52,332 bases of DNA from Actinomycetota bacterium (GTDB taxonomy: Bacteria > Actinomycetota > Thermoleophilia > Gaiellales > Gaiellaceae): the NCBI GenBank assembly GCA_005888315.1, contig VAWH01000001.1, forward strand, positions 6,109-58,440, given 5' to 3'. Of this stretch, positions 42,061-50,723 are shown piece by piece. The position numbers and the translations under genes are program-made. The notes below the pieces were generated by a model. It was not told the DNA's origin and ran no database searches. It saw only the letters and a program-made list of their open reading frames with translations. How positions within the stretch are numbered: the stretch's first letter is position 1; each line of letters starts with the position of its first letter.

Positions 42061-44426
42061 TCACCCATCCCGCCTTCGTGGTCGAGCCGTGGTGCGTGCG
42101 AGAGACGCACCTGGACCTCGACGTGCTCGCGCAGACGGAATCCGTCTTCGCACTCTCGAACGGGCACATCGGCCTGCGCGCCAACCTCGACGAGGGCGAG
42201 CCCTTCGCCATTCCGGGGACGTACCTGAACTCGTTCTACGAGCTGAGGCCTCTCCCCTACGCCGAGGCCGGCTACGGCTACCCGGAGTCGGGTCAGACGG
42301 TCCTCAACGTCACCAACGGGAAGATCATCCGCCTGCTCGTCGACGACGAGCCCTTCGACGTCCGTTACGGCCGCCTGCTGGCCCACGAGCGCGTGCTCGA
42401 CCTCCGCGACGGCGTCCTGCGGCGTCGGGTCGAATGGGAGTCGCCGGCGGGAACGGTCGCCCGCGTCAGCTCGACGCGGCTCGTCTCCTTTACCCATCGC
42501 TCCGCGGCGGCGATCCTCTACGACGTCGAGCCGACCGAGTCGGCTCTGCGCGTCGCGATCCAGTCGGAGCTGATCGCCAACGAGGCTGCGCCCGCGACCT
42601 CGAACGATCCGCGGACGGCAGCGATGCTCGAGTCGCCGTTGCAGTCGGAGGACTTCTCCGATCGCGAGACCAGAGTCGTGCTGGTGCACTCGACGAAGCG
42701 CAGCAAGCTCCTGATGGCGGCCGCGATGGATCACATCATCGACGGCCCCGAGGGGACGATCGTCCTTGCTGAGAGCGAACCGGACGTCGGCCGGGTGGCC
42801 GTCGCCACCGATCTCGCGGTCGGCGAGCGGCTGACGATCGTCAAGTTCCTGTCCTACGGCTGGTCGAGCCAGCGCTCGCTGCCGGCCATCCGCGACCAGG
42901 TGATCGCAGCGGTCGCAAAAGCCAAGTACGCCGGCTGGGACAAGCTACTCGAAGGCCAGCGAGCCTATCTCGACGACTTCTGGGCCTCTGCGGACGTCGA
43001 GCTCGAGGGCGACACCGAGCTCCAGCAGGCCGTCCGCTTCGCGCTCTTCCACACGCTGCAGGCGGGCGCGCGCGCCGAGCAGCGGGCGATTCCCGCCAAG
43101 GGGCTGACCGGCCCCGGCTACGACGGCCACACCTTCTGGGACACCGAGCGCTTCGTCCTGCCCGTGCTCACCTACACGGCGCCCGAGGCGACCCGCGACG
43201 CGCTCCGCTGGCGCCATTCCACGCTAGATCTCGCCAAGGAGCGCGCGAAACAGCTCGGTCTGGCCGGCGCCGCCTTCCCCTGGCGGACGATTCGCGGCCA
43301 GGAATGCTCCGGCTACTGGCCGGCGGGAACGGCTGCGTTTCACGTCAGCGCCAACATCGCCGACGCCGTCGTCCGCTACCAAGCTGCCGTCGACGACGAC
43401 GTCTTCGAGCTCGAGGTCGGGCTGGAGCTGCTCGTCGAGACGGCGCGGCTCTGGCGATCGCTCGGCCACCACGACGCGGAGGGCCGCTTCCGCATCGACG
43501 GCGTCACGGGACCTGACGAGTACAGCGCCGTCGCCGACAACAACGTCTTCACGAACCTGCTCGCGCAGCGGAACATGCTCGCCGCCGCCGACGGCGTCGC
43601 CCGCCACCCGAACTTCGCGGCCGAGCTCGGCGCCGACCTGGAGGAGGCCGCGACCTGGCGCGACGCGGCCAACGAGATGGTCGTGCCGTGGGACGAAGCG
43701 CTCGGCGTCCACTGCCAGTCCGAGGGCTTCACCGAGCATCAGGTCTGGAACTTCGCCAACACGAGACCCGACCAGTACCCCCTGCTGCTCCACTTCCCCT
43801 ACTTCGACCTCTATCGCAAGCAGGTCGTCAAGCAGGCCGATCTCGTGCTCGCGCTGCACTGGCGCGGCGATGCCTTCACCGACGAGGAGAAGGCTGCGGA
43901 CTTCGCCTACTACGAGCCGCTGACGGTGCGGGATTCGTCGCTCTCGGCCTGCACGCAGGCGGTGGTCGCGGCCGAGGTGGGCCATCTCGACCTGGCCTAC
44001 GCGTACTTCGGCGAGGCGGCGCTGATGGATCTGCACGACATCGAGCACAACACCCGTGACGGCGTGCACATCGCCGCGCTCGCGGGCGCCTGGCTCGCCG
44101 CCGTCGCCGGGTTCGGCGGCATGCGCGACCATGACGGCTTCCTCAGCTTCGCTCCCCGCCTTCCACCCCGGCTCGAGCGGCTCGCCTTCGGCCTCCGTTT
44201 CCGCGGCCGGGTCCTCAAGGTCGCAGCGACGAAGACGGAGGCGATGTACAGCCTGAACGAGGGCGAGCCGCTCGAGCTCTCGCACTACGGCAAGCGGATC
44301 ACCGTCTCGACGGAGAGATCGATCACCCGGCCGATCCGGCCGAAGGACCCTCGCGACCCCGCACCGAGCCCGCCGCCGGGTCGGGAACCGATGTTCCGCG
44401 GCCGGGAGCGTGAAGAGGGGTCCTGA
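42057..44426 (+). CDS. Glycoside hydrolase family 65 disaccharide phosphorylase
   Basis: A 789-residue protein covering the three GH65 parts: N-terminal beta-sandwich ([22 protein letters not shown]-like segment near residue 30), (alpha/alpha)6 catalytic barrel and short C-terminal sheet. [18 protein letters not shown] and [18 protein letters not shown] (general acid glutamate in PDEY, about residue 487) are hallmarks; [17 protein letters not shown]-like sequence lies near residue 660. It phosphorolyses maltose, trehalose, kojibiose or a related alpha-glucoside to beta-glucose 1-phosphate; which one cannot be read here. GTG 42057 overlaps the pgmB stop (GTGA). Confidence 0.92.
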   Translation: MITHPAFVVEPWCVRETHLDLDVLAQTESVFALSNGHIGLRANLDEGEPFAIPGTYLNSFYELRPLPYAEAGYGYPESGQTVLNVTNGKIIRLLVDDEPFDVRYGRLLAHERVLDLRDGVLRRRVEWESPAGTVARVSSTRLVSFTHRSAAAILYDVEPTESALRVAIQSELIANEAAPATSNDPRTAAMLESPLQSEDFSDRETRVVLVHSTKRSKLLMAAAMDHIIDGPEGTIVLAESEPDVGRVAVATDLAVGERLTIVKFLSYGWSSQRSLPAIRDQVIAAVAKAKYAGWDKLLEGQRAYLDDFWASADVELEGDTELQQAVRFALFHTLQAGARAEQRAIPAKGLTGPGYDGHTFWDTERFVLPVLTYTAPEATRDALRWRHSTLDLAKERAKQLGLAGAAFPWRTIRGQECSGYWPAGTAAFHVSANIADAVVRYQAAVDDDVFELEVGLELLVETARLWRSLGHHDAEGRFRIDGVTGPDEYSAVADNNVFTNLLAQRNMLAAADGVARHPNFAAELGADLEEAATWRDAANEMVVPWDEALGVHCQSEGFTEHQVWNFANTRPDQYPLLLHFPYFDLYRKQVVKQADLVLALHWRGDAFTDEEKAADFAYYEPLTVRDSSLSACTQAVVAAEVGHLDLAYAYFGEAALMDLHDIEHNTRDGVHIAALAGAWLAAVAGFGGMRDHDGFLSFAPRLPPRLERLAFGLRFRGRVLKVAATKTEAMYSLNEGEPLELSHYGKRITVSTERSITRPIRPKDPRDPAPSPPPGREPMFRGREREEGS

Positions 44427-44439
44427 CCTCGACGCCACG

Positions 44440-44573
44440 CGGCAGGGAAGGAGACGGACAGGGCCGGTACGGCGAGGGATGTTCTGGGAGGGGGCCCTGC
44501 CCGTGTCCTCTCCTCTTGGGGGTTGAGGTCTGTGGCTATAGAGATAGGGAGCCGGACGTCCGGAAACTTGCGG
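44440..44573 (-). pseudogene. Decayed 5' copy of the secreted-protein gene at 48 kb
   Basis: On the minus strand this segment repeats the promoter box, leader and first 20-odd codons of the gene starting at 48054. CCCTCGCCGT...GGCCCTGTCCGTCTCCTTCC is nearly identical in both. The GTG start is replaced by ACA, similarity ends after the ALSVSF codons, and beyond that the sequence is the end of the GH65 gene. It is a relic rather than a gene. Confidence 0.6.
44545..44573 (-). promoter_or_regulatory. 29-bp promoter-like box, copy B (CCGCAAG-N17-CCCTA)
   Basis: Minus strand CCGCAAG at 44573-44567 and CCCTA at 44549-44545, spacer 17. Same spacing as the copies at 48090 and 49618. Downstream lies only the decayed gene copy. 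Confidence 0.55.
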
Positions 44574-44753
44574 CCGCGCCGGTCCGACGGACGAAGAGCA
44601 AGCCTCGAATCACTCAACCGAGGGGCCTCGACCGTGGACAAACAGAGAGCGCGCTGCTTCAGCTAATCATGGTCAAACCTACCTCTTCCTCCTGCACGAC
44701 CCTCCTCGTCCGAGTGATTGCCAAGCCGCGCGCGAGCGCGCCTGCTGGGAGGA

Positions 44754-45296
44754 GTGACCAGTCAGACCGAGCGCCGCGCCGCTCATCCCGCCGAGCTGAC
44801 CCGGTATCTCTACGAGAGGCACGGCGAGCGCCTCTTCACGTTCTGCTTTGGCCGGCTCCGCAATCGCGAGGAAGCGCAGGACGCGGTGCAGACGACCTTC
44901 ATCTACGTTCTCCGTTCGCTTCAGCGAGGCATCGAACCCGAGTTCGAGCTCGCCTGGCTGCTCAAGATCGCGTTCAACGTGTGTCGCAGCGCCCAGCGGT
45001 CGACCAGCCGGATCAGCGCGGCAACCCAGGAGGTCGCAGACATCGACGAGCTCGCGGCATCCCCGACCGCCGGCTACGAGGGGCGCGAGCAAGTCGACGC
45101 ACTCCGGGATGCGCTCGCGCACCTTCCCGAGCGTCAGCGCCGCGCCATCCTCCTACGCGAATGGCAGGGGCTCTCCTATGCGGAGATCGCGGCCGAGCTC
45201 CGTCTCACCGTGGCTGCCGTCGAGACGCTCCTGTTCCGGGCGCGCCGCGGCCTCACATCGTGCTCGGCAAGCTCCGCCCGAAGGAACCCGGCCTAG
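44754..45296 (+). CDS. ECF-family RNA polymerase sigma factor without adjacent anti-sigma
   Basis: A 180-residue protein from GTG 44754 (a TTG at 44718 would add 12 residues). Region 2: ELTRYLYERHGERLFTFCFGRLRNREEAQDAVQTTFIYVLRSL and WLLKIAFNVCRSAQRS. Region 4: ALAHLPERQRRAILLREWQGLSYAEIAAELRLTVAAVETLLFRARRGL. GGGAGG lies only 1 nt before the GTG, which is unusually close. No anti-sigma gene is adjacent. Several secreted-protein genes within 5 kb carry a shared promoter-like box, so they are candidate targets. The 3' end overlaps the convergent ycaQ-type gene by 4 bp. Confidence 0.88.
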   Translation: MTSQTERRAAHPAELTRYLYERHGERLFTFCFGRLRNREEAQDAVQTTFIYVLRSLQRGIEPEFELAWLLKIAFNVCRSAQRSTSRISAATQEVADIDELAASPTAGYEGREQVDALRDALAHLPERQRRAILLREWQGLSYAEIAAELRLTVAAVETLLFRARRGLTSCSASSARRNPA

Positions 45297-46306
45297 ACCA
45301 GCTGCGCCCTCAGAAACGCTGCGAGCTCGGCGAGCGCCTCGTCCAGCCGCGAAGTGTCCCCCCACGCTCCGAGTAGCTCGAGCGTCCGGGACTTGCGGTC
45401 GAAGCGCGGCTCCGCGCGGCCGACGAGACGGTCGCCGACCAGCAGCGGCAGGACGTAGTAGCCGTATTCGCGCTTCGCCGGCGGCACGTACATCTCCAGC
45501 CGATAGCGGAAGCCGAAGAGCGCCTCGGCTCGGTCGCGGTCGTGAACGAGCCGGTCGAACGGCGAGAGCAGCGTGACGCGTTCGGGGACGGGCGCGTCGC
45601 TCACGTCCGGATGCGCATGCCACTCGCCCTTTTCAAGGCGAACGCCGAGGGCGCGGAAGCGCTGCTCGGCGAGGATTCGCTCGGCCTCGCGCACCGGGAT
45701 GGTCTCCGTCTCCGGGTACCAGCGCTCGGCGAGGTCCCAGAGCCGCTGGCCGGTTCGCCTGCCGACGACGGCGAGCTGGCCGCGCCGGTGCAGCATCTCC
45801 AGCATCAGGCCCACCTGGCGATTTCCCCACCACCGATGGCCGAGCCTTCCCCGGCCGGTTCGGTCCTCCAGCTCGCGCCCGAGCAGAGGCCCGCGGCGCT
45901 CGAGCTCGCGCAGCACATAACGGCGAAAGCCGGCGTTTTGCTCGAGGAAATCGCGCACCCAGCGCTCCCGCGCGGTCGTGTTGGCGCGGCGGTACCGCCG
46001 CATCAGCGCGCGGATCAGCGGCAGCGATTCGATCGGCCAGACGAACGCGTTCCACTCGAACAGCTTCCGCTTGGCCCAGAGGAGGCGGTCTAGCTCCCCG
46101 GTGTCGTGGGGACCGAGCCGGCTCCAGAGGACGAGCCGGTGGGCGGGCGCGACGGCGGCGATCGGATCGATCTGCAGGAAGCCGAGCCGACGCACCGTTT
46201 CGAGAACCCCGCGGGCGGAGCCGTCGAGCTGCTGCGCGCGGACCGCGATCCGGCGCGCCTGCTCCGCGGTGACCGGTCGCCTCCGGGTCGGCATCGGCGG
46301 CATCAT
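45293..46306 (-). CDS. ycaQ: YcaQ/AlkX-type winged-helix DNA glycosylase
   Basis: A 337-residue HTH_42 (DUF1006) family protein. It has RLGFLQIDPIAAVAPAHRLVLWSRLG near residue 45, where Q-x-D (QID) matches the catalytic motif of the YcaQ/AlkX branch rather than the QxQ of AlkZ. YYVLPLLVGDRLVGRAEPRFDRKSRTLEL is typical of the C-terminal domain. Members unhook DNA interstrand crosslinks or remove alkylated bases. Starts at 46306, 46294 and 46321 are all possible; the 46321 form would overlap the divergent neighbour. Confidence 0.82.
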   Translation of the reverse strand: MMPPMPTRRRPVTAEQARRIAVRAQQLDGSARGVLETVRRLGFLQIDPIAAVAPAHRLVLWSRLGPHDTGELDRLLWAKRKLFEWNAFVWPIESLPLIRALMRRYRRANTTARERWVRDFLEQNAGFRRYVLRELERRGPLLGRELEDRTGRGRLGHRWWGNRQVGLMLEMLHRRGQLAVVGRRTGQRLWDLAERWYPETETIPVREAERILAEQRFRALGVRLEKGEWHAHPDVSDAPVPERVTLLSPFDRLVHDRDRAEALFGFRYRLEMYVPPAKREYGYYVLPLLVGDRLVGRAEPRFDRKSRTLELLGAWGDTSRLDEALAELAAFLRAQLV

Positions 46307-46312
46307 CTCGGA

Positions 46313-47110
46313 GTGAGCCATCGGACCGTCAGGAAGGCCGAGACGTTCGCGGCGCTGCACGTCGGCGATCCGTTCGTGATCCCGAATCCCTGGGACGCCG
46401 GCTCCGCGCGCGTGCTCGCCGCGCTGGGATTTGAAGCGCTGGCGACGACGAGCTCAGGCTTCGCGTTCACCCTCGGCCGGCGCGATGGGAGCGTGACGCT
46501 CGACGAGGTGGTCGAGCACGCGGCAGCGATCGACCGCGCCACCGAGCTCCCGGTGTCGGTCGACCTCGAAAACGGCTACGGCGCGGACCCGGCCGCCGCG
46601 GCACGCGCGATCAGGCGTGTTGCCGAGGTAGGCGCCGTCGGCGGCTCGATCGAGGACTACGATCCTGCCGGCCACCTGTACGAGCTCGAGCCTGCCGCCG
46701 AGCGCGTCGCGGCCGCGGCCGAGGCCGCGCGTGGGCTTCCTTTCCCGTTCGTGCTGACGGCCCGCACCGAGAACCACCTCCGTGGGAATCCCGACCTCGA
46801 AGACACGATCGCCCGGCTGCGGGCCTACGAACGGGCAGGCGCGGACGCCCTCTACGCGCCCGGCCTGCGCGAGGCGGACGAGATCCGCGCCGTCTGCGAG
46901 GCGGTCACGCTGCCCGTGAACGTGCTCGCCGTGCCGGGACTCTCGTTCGCCCAGATCGTCGAGGCCGGCGCGCAGCGGGTCAGCGTCGGCGGCAGCCTCA
47001 CCTGGGTGGCAGTCAAGGCGATGGCCGACGCGGCGGTCGCGATCCGCGACGACGGCGACTTCTCGGCGCTGGCCGCAACGCTGCCGCTAGCGGAGTGGTT
47101 GGGCGGTTAG
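46313..47110 (+). CDS. Isocitrate lyase/phosphoenolpyruvate mutase family protein
   Basis: A 265-residue TIM-barrel protein. VIPNPWDAGSARVLAALGFEALATTSSGFAFTLGRRDG, PVSVDLENGYG with the metal-binding aspartate, and GSIEDYDPAGHLYELEPAAERV define the PEP mutase/ICL-like family. The classical ICL KKCGH active-site motif is absent, so it is not isocitrate lyase proper; a carboxyvinyl-carboxyphosphonate or oxaloacetate/PEP-type lyase activity is possible. GTG 46313 is chosen. Its last 15 codons and stop are duplicated in inverted orientation 88 bp downstream. Confidence 0.82.
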   Translation: MSHRTVRKAETFAALHVGDPFVIPNPWDAGSARVLAALGFEALATTSSGFAFTLGRRDGSVTLDEVVEHAAAIDRATELPVSVDLENGYGADPAAAARAIRRVAEVGAVGGSIEDYDPAGHLYELEPAAERVAAAAEAARGLPFPFVLTARTENHLRGNPDLEDTIARLRAYERAGADALYAPGLREADEIRAVCEAVTLPVNVLAVPGLSFAQIVEAGAQRVSVGGSLTWVAVKAMADAAVAIRDDGDFSALAATLPLAEWLGG

Positions 47111-47259
47111 CGGATCAGTGGTGCCGGCAGAGGCGGTCGCGGTACGAGTCGAGGATTGCGTTCTGCTCCTGCTCGTAGGCGACGTCGACGGGATTCTTCG
47201 CGTTGTACTGATCCGCTAACCGCCCAACCACTCCGCTAGCGGCAGCGTTGCGGCCAGCG
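47067..47259. repeat. Perfect 53-bp inverted repeat (47067-47119 / 47207-47259)
   Basis: The left arm is the end of the PEP mutase family gene (coding LAATLPLAEWLGG and stop) plus 9 bp beyond. The right arm is an exact reverse complement inside the 3' part of the convergent secreted-protein gene. The 87-bp spacer encodes the original C-terminus of that gene on the minus strand. Arms are identical over all 53 positions, pointing to a recent event or an assembly artefact. Confidence 0.92.
47115..47206 (-). pseudogene. Cut-off C-terminal fragment of the secreted protein
   Basis: On the minus strand this encodes QYNAKNPVDVAYEQEQNAIL then DSYRDRLCRHH and a TGA stop (47117-47115). It reads like the natural end of a secreted actinobacterial protein and lies on the same strand as the gene ending early at 47236. 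It is separated from that gene by the right arm of the inverted repeat and is in a different frame. Confidence 0.6.
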
Positions 47260-48054
47260 AGGCGGCGCGGCGTAGCCGCCGCTGGTCGGGTCGAAGCGGA
47301 AGAAGCCGTAGCAGAAGACGCCGGTGCCCTTGTGGGTGACGAACGAGTTCTCGCGGCGCCAGCCGCGTCCGTAGGCGGGCGCATTGAGCGTGTCGAGGAA
47401 GACCAAGCGGCCGAAGCGGTCGGTCGGTGAGCCCCCGCGTGTCGTGCGATATCCGTACACCGGCCGGCCGAGGTAGGTAAGCCGGCCGAAGACCTCCTGG
47501 AAACGGCCGCTGTAGATCCAGTCCGTATGCACCTCCAGCTCGGCGGTCTCGCCGCTCCAGTGCGAGAGCGTCAACCAGGGCGCCTTCTGGGCTGGCAGCC
47601 AGGGGAGGAATCCGAGGTCGGGTAGCGCGACCCGCCAGCTCTGCAGGGCCCAGTAGCTCCCGTCGCCCGCGGTGCAGCTCGCGACGACGTGGGTGAGCAC
47701 GGGACCGTGGTAACGGCGGCACGTATCGGGGAACGCTCGCCAAAGGCGCCTGTGGTACGTGCCCCATCCGCCGGAATAGTCGAGCCGAAACGAGACCTGC
47801 TTGCCCCCACTCGCCGACGGGCGCGCGTTGATCGCGCCCCAGCCCAGCACGCGGCGGATCCGCCCGCTCGCCCGGTAGGTGACCAGCGCCTGGCCCCTGC
47901 TGTTCACCTGCAGGTGGACGTTGGTCGCGTTGCGGTCGACGAGCTGCGAGGCGCGTGCCGGCTCGCTCAGGGCGAGGGTCGCGAGGAAGGAGACGGACAG
48001 GGCCAACACGGCGAGGGGGTTCTTCTTGGAGGGAACCGAGGAGGCCCTGTCCAC
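47236..48054 (-). CDS. Secreted protein of unknown function, C-terminus replaced
   Basis: A 272-residue protein with a signal peptide (KKNPLAVLALSVSFLATLALSEPARA). The mature part is rich in Trp/Tyr/Arg, with SFRLDYSGGWGTYHRRLWRAF, CRRYHGPVLTHVVASCTAGDGSYWALQSW and ending KGTGVFCYGFFRFDPTSGGYAAPP; four cysteines could form disulfides. The last codons (RWPQRCR) come from the inverted copy of the neighbouring gene, so the reading frame stops early. The start is GTG at 48054 behind AAGGAGA. It has its own promoter-like box just upstream. No named family recognised. Confidence 0.7.
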   Translation of the reverse strand: MDRASSVPSKKNPLAVLALSVSFLATLALSEPARASQLVDRNATNVHLQVNSRGQALVTYRASGRIRRVLGWGAINARPSASGGKQVSFRLDYSGGWGTYHRRLWRAFPDTCRRYHGPVLTHVVASCTAGDGSYWALQSWRVALPDLGFLPWLPAQKAPWLTLSHWSGETAELEVHTDWIYSGRFQEVFGRLTYLGRPVYGYRTTRGGSPTDRFGRLVFLDTLNAPAYGRGWRRENSFVTHKGTGVFCYGFFRFDPTSGGYAAPPRWPQRCR

Positions 48055-48089
48055 GTCGTCGTCTCCTTGGTCGCTGCGGTGTAGTGCGG

Positions 48090-48118
48090 TAGGGGGTCCC
48101 GGCTGAAGAAACTTGCGG
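48090..48118 (-). promoter_or_regulatory. 29-bp promoter-like box, copy A (CCGCAAG-N17-CCCTA)
   Basis: Minus strand CCGCAAG at 48118-48112 and CCCTA at 48094-48090, spacer 17. It lies between the subtilisin stop (48124) and the secreted-protein start (48054), giving that gene its own promoter. Confidence 0.6.
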
Positions 48119-48123
48119 TCCGG

Positions 48124-49608
48124 TTACGCGCCGGCAGCCGGGTAGCGAATCGTGAGGACGAAGAACAGCGGCCGGCGACTGGTCGTGCTGACGACGAGCC
48201 GGTAGGCCCCCTCGCGCACCCGGGTGCGCAGGCTGGCGCGGCCGGCGCCGCGAGCCGAGTCCGTCACACGCCCTGCAGCCAGCAACCTCAGCCGGATCTT
48301 CGCGCGGCCGGGCTTGCGAGCGTTCACGGTCGCCTGTAGAAGCCCCGCGCCCGTGGTGAGCGTGACGCCGGCGGTCGTTCCTCGCCTGAGCCTGCCCGTG
48401 ACGATCTTCGTCGCTCTAGGGATCGCCCCGGTCGGGGCCCTTCCGCTGCTCCCCGGCTGCGGCTCGCCCGGGAGGACCAGCTCGGGCGCCAGGGCGCGTA
48501 GGGTGGCGTAGGCGTCGACGCGGCCGCTCACGACCCCGGGGATCGGAATGGCGTTGGTCTCGATCGCCTGTTCGACCTGCGCGGGAGTCGCCCCTGGGGC
48601 CACCGAGAACGCAAGCCCGGCGATCCCGCTGACGACCGGAGCGGCCGACGAGGTGCCGAGGAACGAGACATAGCCGCCACCGCTGGCCGTCGTCGAGTTT
48701 TCGCCCGGCGCGGCGACCTGGGCGCCCGAGTTCGAGAACGAGTAGAGCTGGTCGTTTTGGTCGGAGGCTCCGACGCTGAGCACGTTGGGCAGCGCGGCCG
48801 GGTAGTCGAGCGTGAGACCGCCTTCGTTACCCGCCGCCGCGACGACGACCACACCGTGCACCCGCGCGTACTCAGTCGCGGCGGAGAGCGTCGGGTCGTC
48901 GAACGGACCGCCGAGGCTGGCGTTGATCACCCTTGCACCGTGATCGGTCGCCCAGACGATCCCCTGTGCAAGGCCCGACAGGAAGCCGGTCCCGTCCGCA
49001 CCGAGCACCTTGACCGGCATCAACCGGCAAACCCAGCAGTAGCCCGCGACACCGATCCCGTTGTCCGAATTCGCCGCGACGATCCCCGCGACCGCGGTGC
49101 CATGGCCGTTGTCGTCGGCGGCGTCCTGGTCGTTGTTGACGTAGTCGTAGCCGGCGACGAGCTTGCCGCGCAGGTCCGGCTGGCCGGCATCGATCCCGGT
49201 GTCGATGATCGCCACAACGACCTGGGGCGAGCCGGTGCTCAGGTCCCAGGCCGGTTCCGCCTCCGTCTTCCTGACCGACCACTGGGTGGTCAGGAACTCG
49301 TCGTTCGGAACGCGGAGCGCCTGGACGACGCCGTCGAGCTCGGCGTAGCGAACCCGGGGATCGGCGCGCAGGAACGCCAGGACATTGTCCGGCTCCTCCC
49401 CGTCGAGACCCAGAACGTCGGCGCGCAGCGGGCGGATCCTTGCGACGACCTCGGCATTCAGCTCCCGCTCGAGTGCGCCCGCGCCACCATAGCCCTGCTC
49501 CGTGTAGCCGACGACTATCCGCGCGCCCACGGGCGATCCCGATCCCGCGCCCGGCGACAGCAGCAGGACGAAACCCACGGCCATCGCCGATCCGAGCAAT
49601 CGGACCAT
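48124..49608 (-). CDS. Secreted subtilisin-like serine protease (S8 family)
   Basis: A 494-residue protein: signal peptide (RLLGSAMAVGFVLLLSPGAGSGS), a propeptide-like region to about residue 110, and an S8 catalytic domain with D136 (IIDTG), H169 (NGHGT), oxyanion N261 (AAAGNEGG) and S320 (GTSSAAP). All catalytic residues are intact. The C-terminal 110 residues form an extra beta-rich module (AGVTLTTGAGLLQATVNARKPGRAKIRLRLL...). ATG 49608 is chosen because it starts the signal peptide and lies 8-9 nt after the CCCTA of a promoter-like box, so the mRNA may be leaderless. Confidence 0.9.
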   Translation of the reverse strand: MVRLLGSAMAVGFVLLLSPGAGSGSPVGARIVVGYTEQGYGGAGALERELNAEVVARIRPLRADVLGLDGEEPDNVLAFLRADPRVRYAELDGVVQALRVPNDEFLTTQWSVRKTEAEPAWDLSTGSPQVVVAIIDTGIDAGQPDLRGKLVAGYDYVNNDQDAADDNGHGTAVAGIVAANSDNGIGVAGYCWVCRLMPVKVLGADGTGFLSGLAQGIVWATDHGARVINASLGGPFDDPTLSAATEYARVHGVVVVAAAGNEGGLTLDYPAALPNVLSVGASDQNDQLYSFSNSGAQVAAPGENSTTASGGGYVSFLGTSSAAPVVSGIAGLAFSVAPGATPAQVEQAIETNAIPIPGVVSGRVDAYATLRALAPELVLPGEPQPGSSGRAPTGAIPRATKIVTGRLRRGTTAGVTLTTGAGLLQATVNARKPGRAKIRLRLLAAGRVTDSARGAGRASLRTRVREGAYRLVVSTTSRRPLFFVLTIRYPAAGA

Positions 49609-49617
49609 CGCAGCGGG

Positions 49618-49646
49618 TAGGGCCGCGCAGGGTGGAGTTCTTGCGG
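49618..49646 (-). promoter_or_regulatory. 29-bp promoter-like box, copy C (CCGCAAG-N17-CCCTA)
   Basis: Minus strand CCGCAAG at 49646-49640 and CCCTA at 49622-49618, spacer 17, ending 9 nt before the subtilisin ATG. This copy fixes the orientation of the motif: CCCTA is the start-proximal (-10-like) half. Confidence 0.65.
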
Positions 49647-49651
49647 CCGAG

Positions 49652-49680
49652 CGCAATCTTTTCAGGCGCTGTGGCCCCTA
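49652..49680 (+). promoter_or_regulatory. Variant of the same box on the plus strand
   Basis: CGCAA at 49652-49656 and CCCTA at 49676-49680, one base longer between the halves than in copies A-C. It lies back-to-back with copy C and points at the secreted-protein gene starting at 49720. Confidence 0.45.
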
Positions 49681-49719
49681 GGCAGCAAGACCGCAGCCAA
49701 CCGAGGAGGTAGTCCGCCC

Positions 49720-50718
49720 ATGTCCTTCAACCCCGACAGAAAGGCCCAACTCTGCGCATTGCTCGGAGCGCTCACCTCTGCGCTCGCGCTCGCAGGGGGC
49801 GCCCGGCCAGGCGCCGCCCCGCAGCTGCTCACGCTCGGCCCGGTGACCGTTCTGAACGGGACCGCGGTCGTCAGCGGCACCGTCGCCGGCTCGGGCGCCG
49901 CCGGGCAGCTCACCGTCAACGGCCAGCCGGTCAGCCTCGATGCCGCGGGCAACTTCACGGGCGTGGTCAGCCTCGACGGCGACGGCGCCCTCGACTTCGC
50001 ACTCGGCAACTCCACGGGGCCACTGGTCGACTTCCACGTTCCGCTGGCCCTCGCAGGCCCCGGCGGAATCATCCCGGGCTCCGTCGTCGACGCGGTCGAG
50101 CAGGCGGGCGCAACCCTCCTCGAGCCGGTGGGCGGGTTCGTCGGCGGTCAACCGCTGACGGTGGCGGGGAGTGTGGCCGATAAGGGCCAGCTGGCCGCTC
50201 TTGCGGTCAACGGAACCGACGTGATGCGATTGCTCGGGGCCGACGAGTCGTTCGCGGTGCAGCTCCCGGGAACGACGAAGGAGATCACGCTCACCGCCAC
50301 CGACACGCACGGCGTTTCTGAGACGACGCACTACCAGGTGCTCGGCTCCCACGGCGCGATCGCGACCTCGATCGCCGCGCGTAGTGCGATCGGAATCAAG
50401 ATCGCGAAGATCCAGTACTCCACCAAAGGCGTGACGAAGACGAAGCGCCTGCGCATGATCGTCACCGTCAAGGACAGCCGGGGTTACCTGGTGCGGGGAG
50501 CGAAGATCACTGTTCGCTCGCGGGCGGCCGGCCGGCTGACGAGACGCTCGCAGAGCAAGGCGAGCGGCAAGCTCGGCCGGGGGATCTTCGTGCTGCGGGT
50601 GAAGCCGCGGACGCTCGGCAAGCGCTTGGTGATGGTGACGGTGGCGCGGACGTCGACGGCGAAGGCGGCGAAGACCACGTCGGTCCGGCTGGCGAAGGGC
50701 AAGAACAGGCACCGCTGA
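49720..50718 (+). CDS. Secreted Ig-like domain protein with cationic C-terminus
   Basis: A 332-residue protein with a signal peptide (AQLCALLGALTSALALAGGA). Residues 30-210 are beta-rich, with short repeats of a VSGTVAGSG.AGQLTVNGQPVSLDAAGNFTG type (bacterial Ig-like/adhesin pattern). The last 100 residues form a lysine/arginine-rich beta module (RLRMIVTVKDSRGYLVRGAKITVRSR) like that ending the FnIII protein at 29924-32854. ATG 49720 follows GAGGAGGT. It is divergent from the subtilisin gene; both carry the shared promoter box, so they are likely co-regulated. Confidence 0.75.
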   Translation: MSFNPDRKAQLCALLGALTSALALAGGARPGAAPQLLTLGPVTVLNGTAVVSGTVAGSGAAGQLTVNGQPVSLDAAGNFTGVVSLDGDGALDFALGNSTGPLVDFHVPLALAGPGGIIPGSVVDAVEQAGATLLEPVGGFVGGQPLTVAGSVADKGQLAALAVNGTDVMRLLGADESFAVQLPGTTKEITLTATDTHGVSETTHYQVLGSHGAIATSIAARSAIGIKIAKIQYSTKGVTKTKRLRMIVTVKDSRGYLVRGAKITVRSRAAGRLTRRSQSKASGKLGRGIFVLRVKPRTLGKRLVMVTVARTSTAKAAKTTSVRLAKGKNRHR

Positions 50719-50723
50719 GCCTC

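Noticed and set aside
47216-47767. Minus-strand frame ending SLAATLPLAEWLGG
   Set aside because: Its end is only the inverted copy of the PEP mutase family tail; the remainder is a shadow of the secreted-protein gene.
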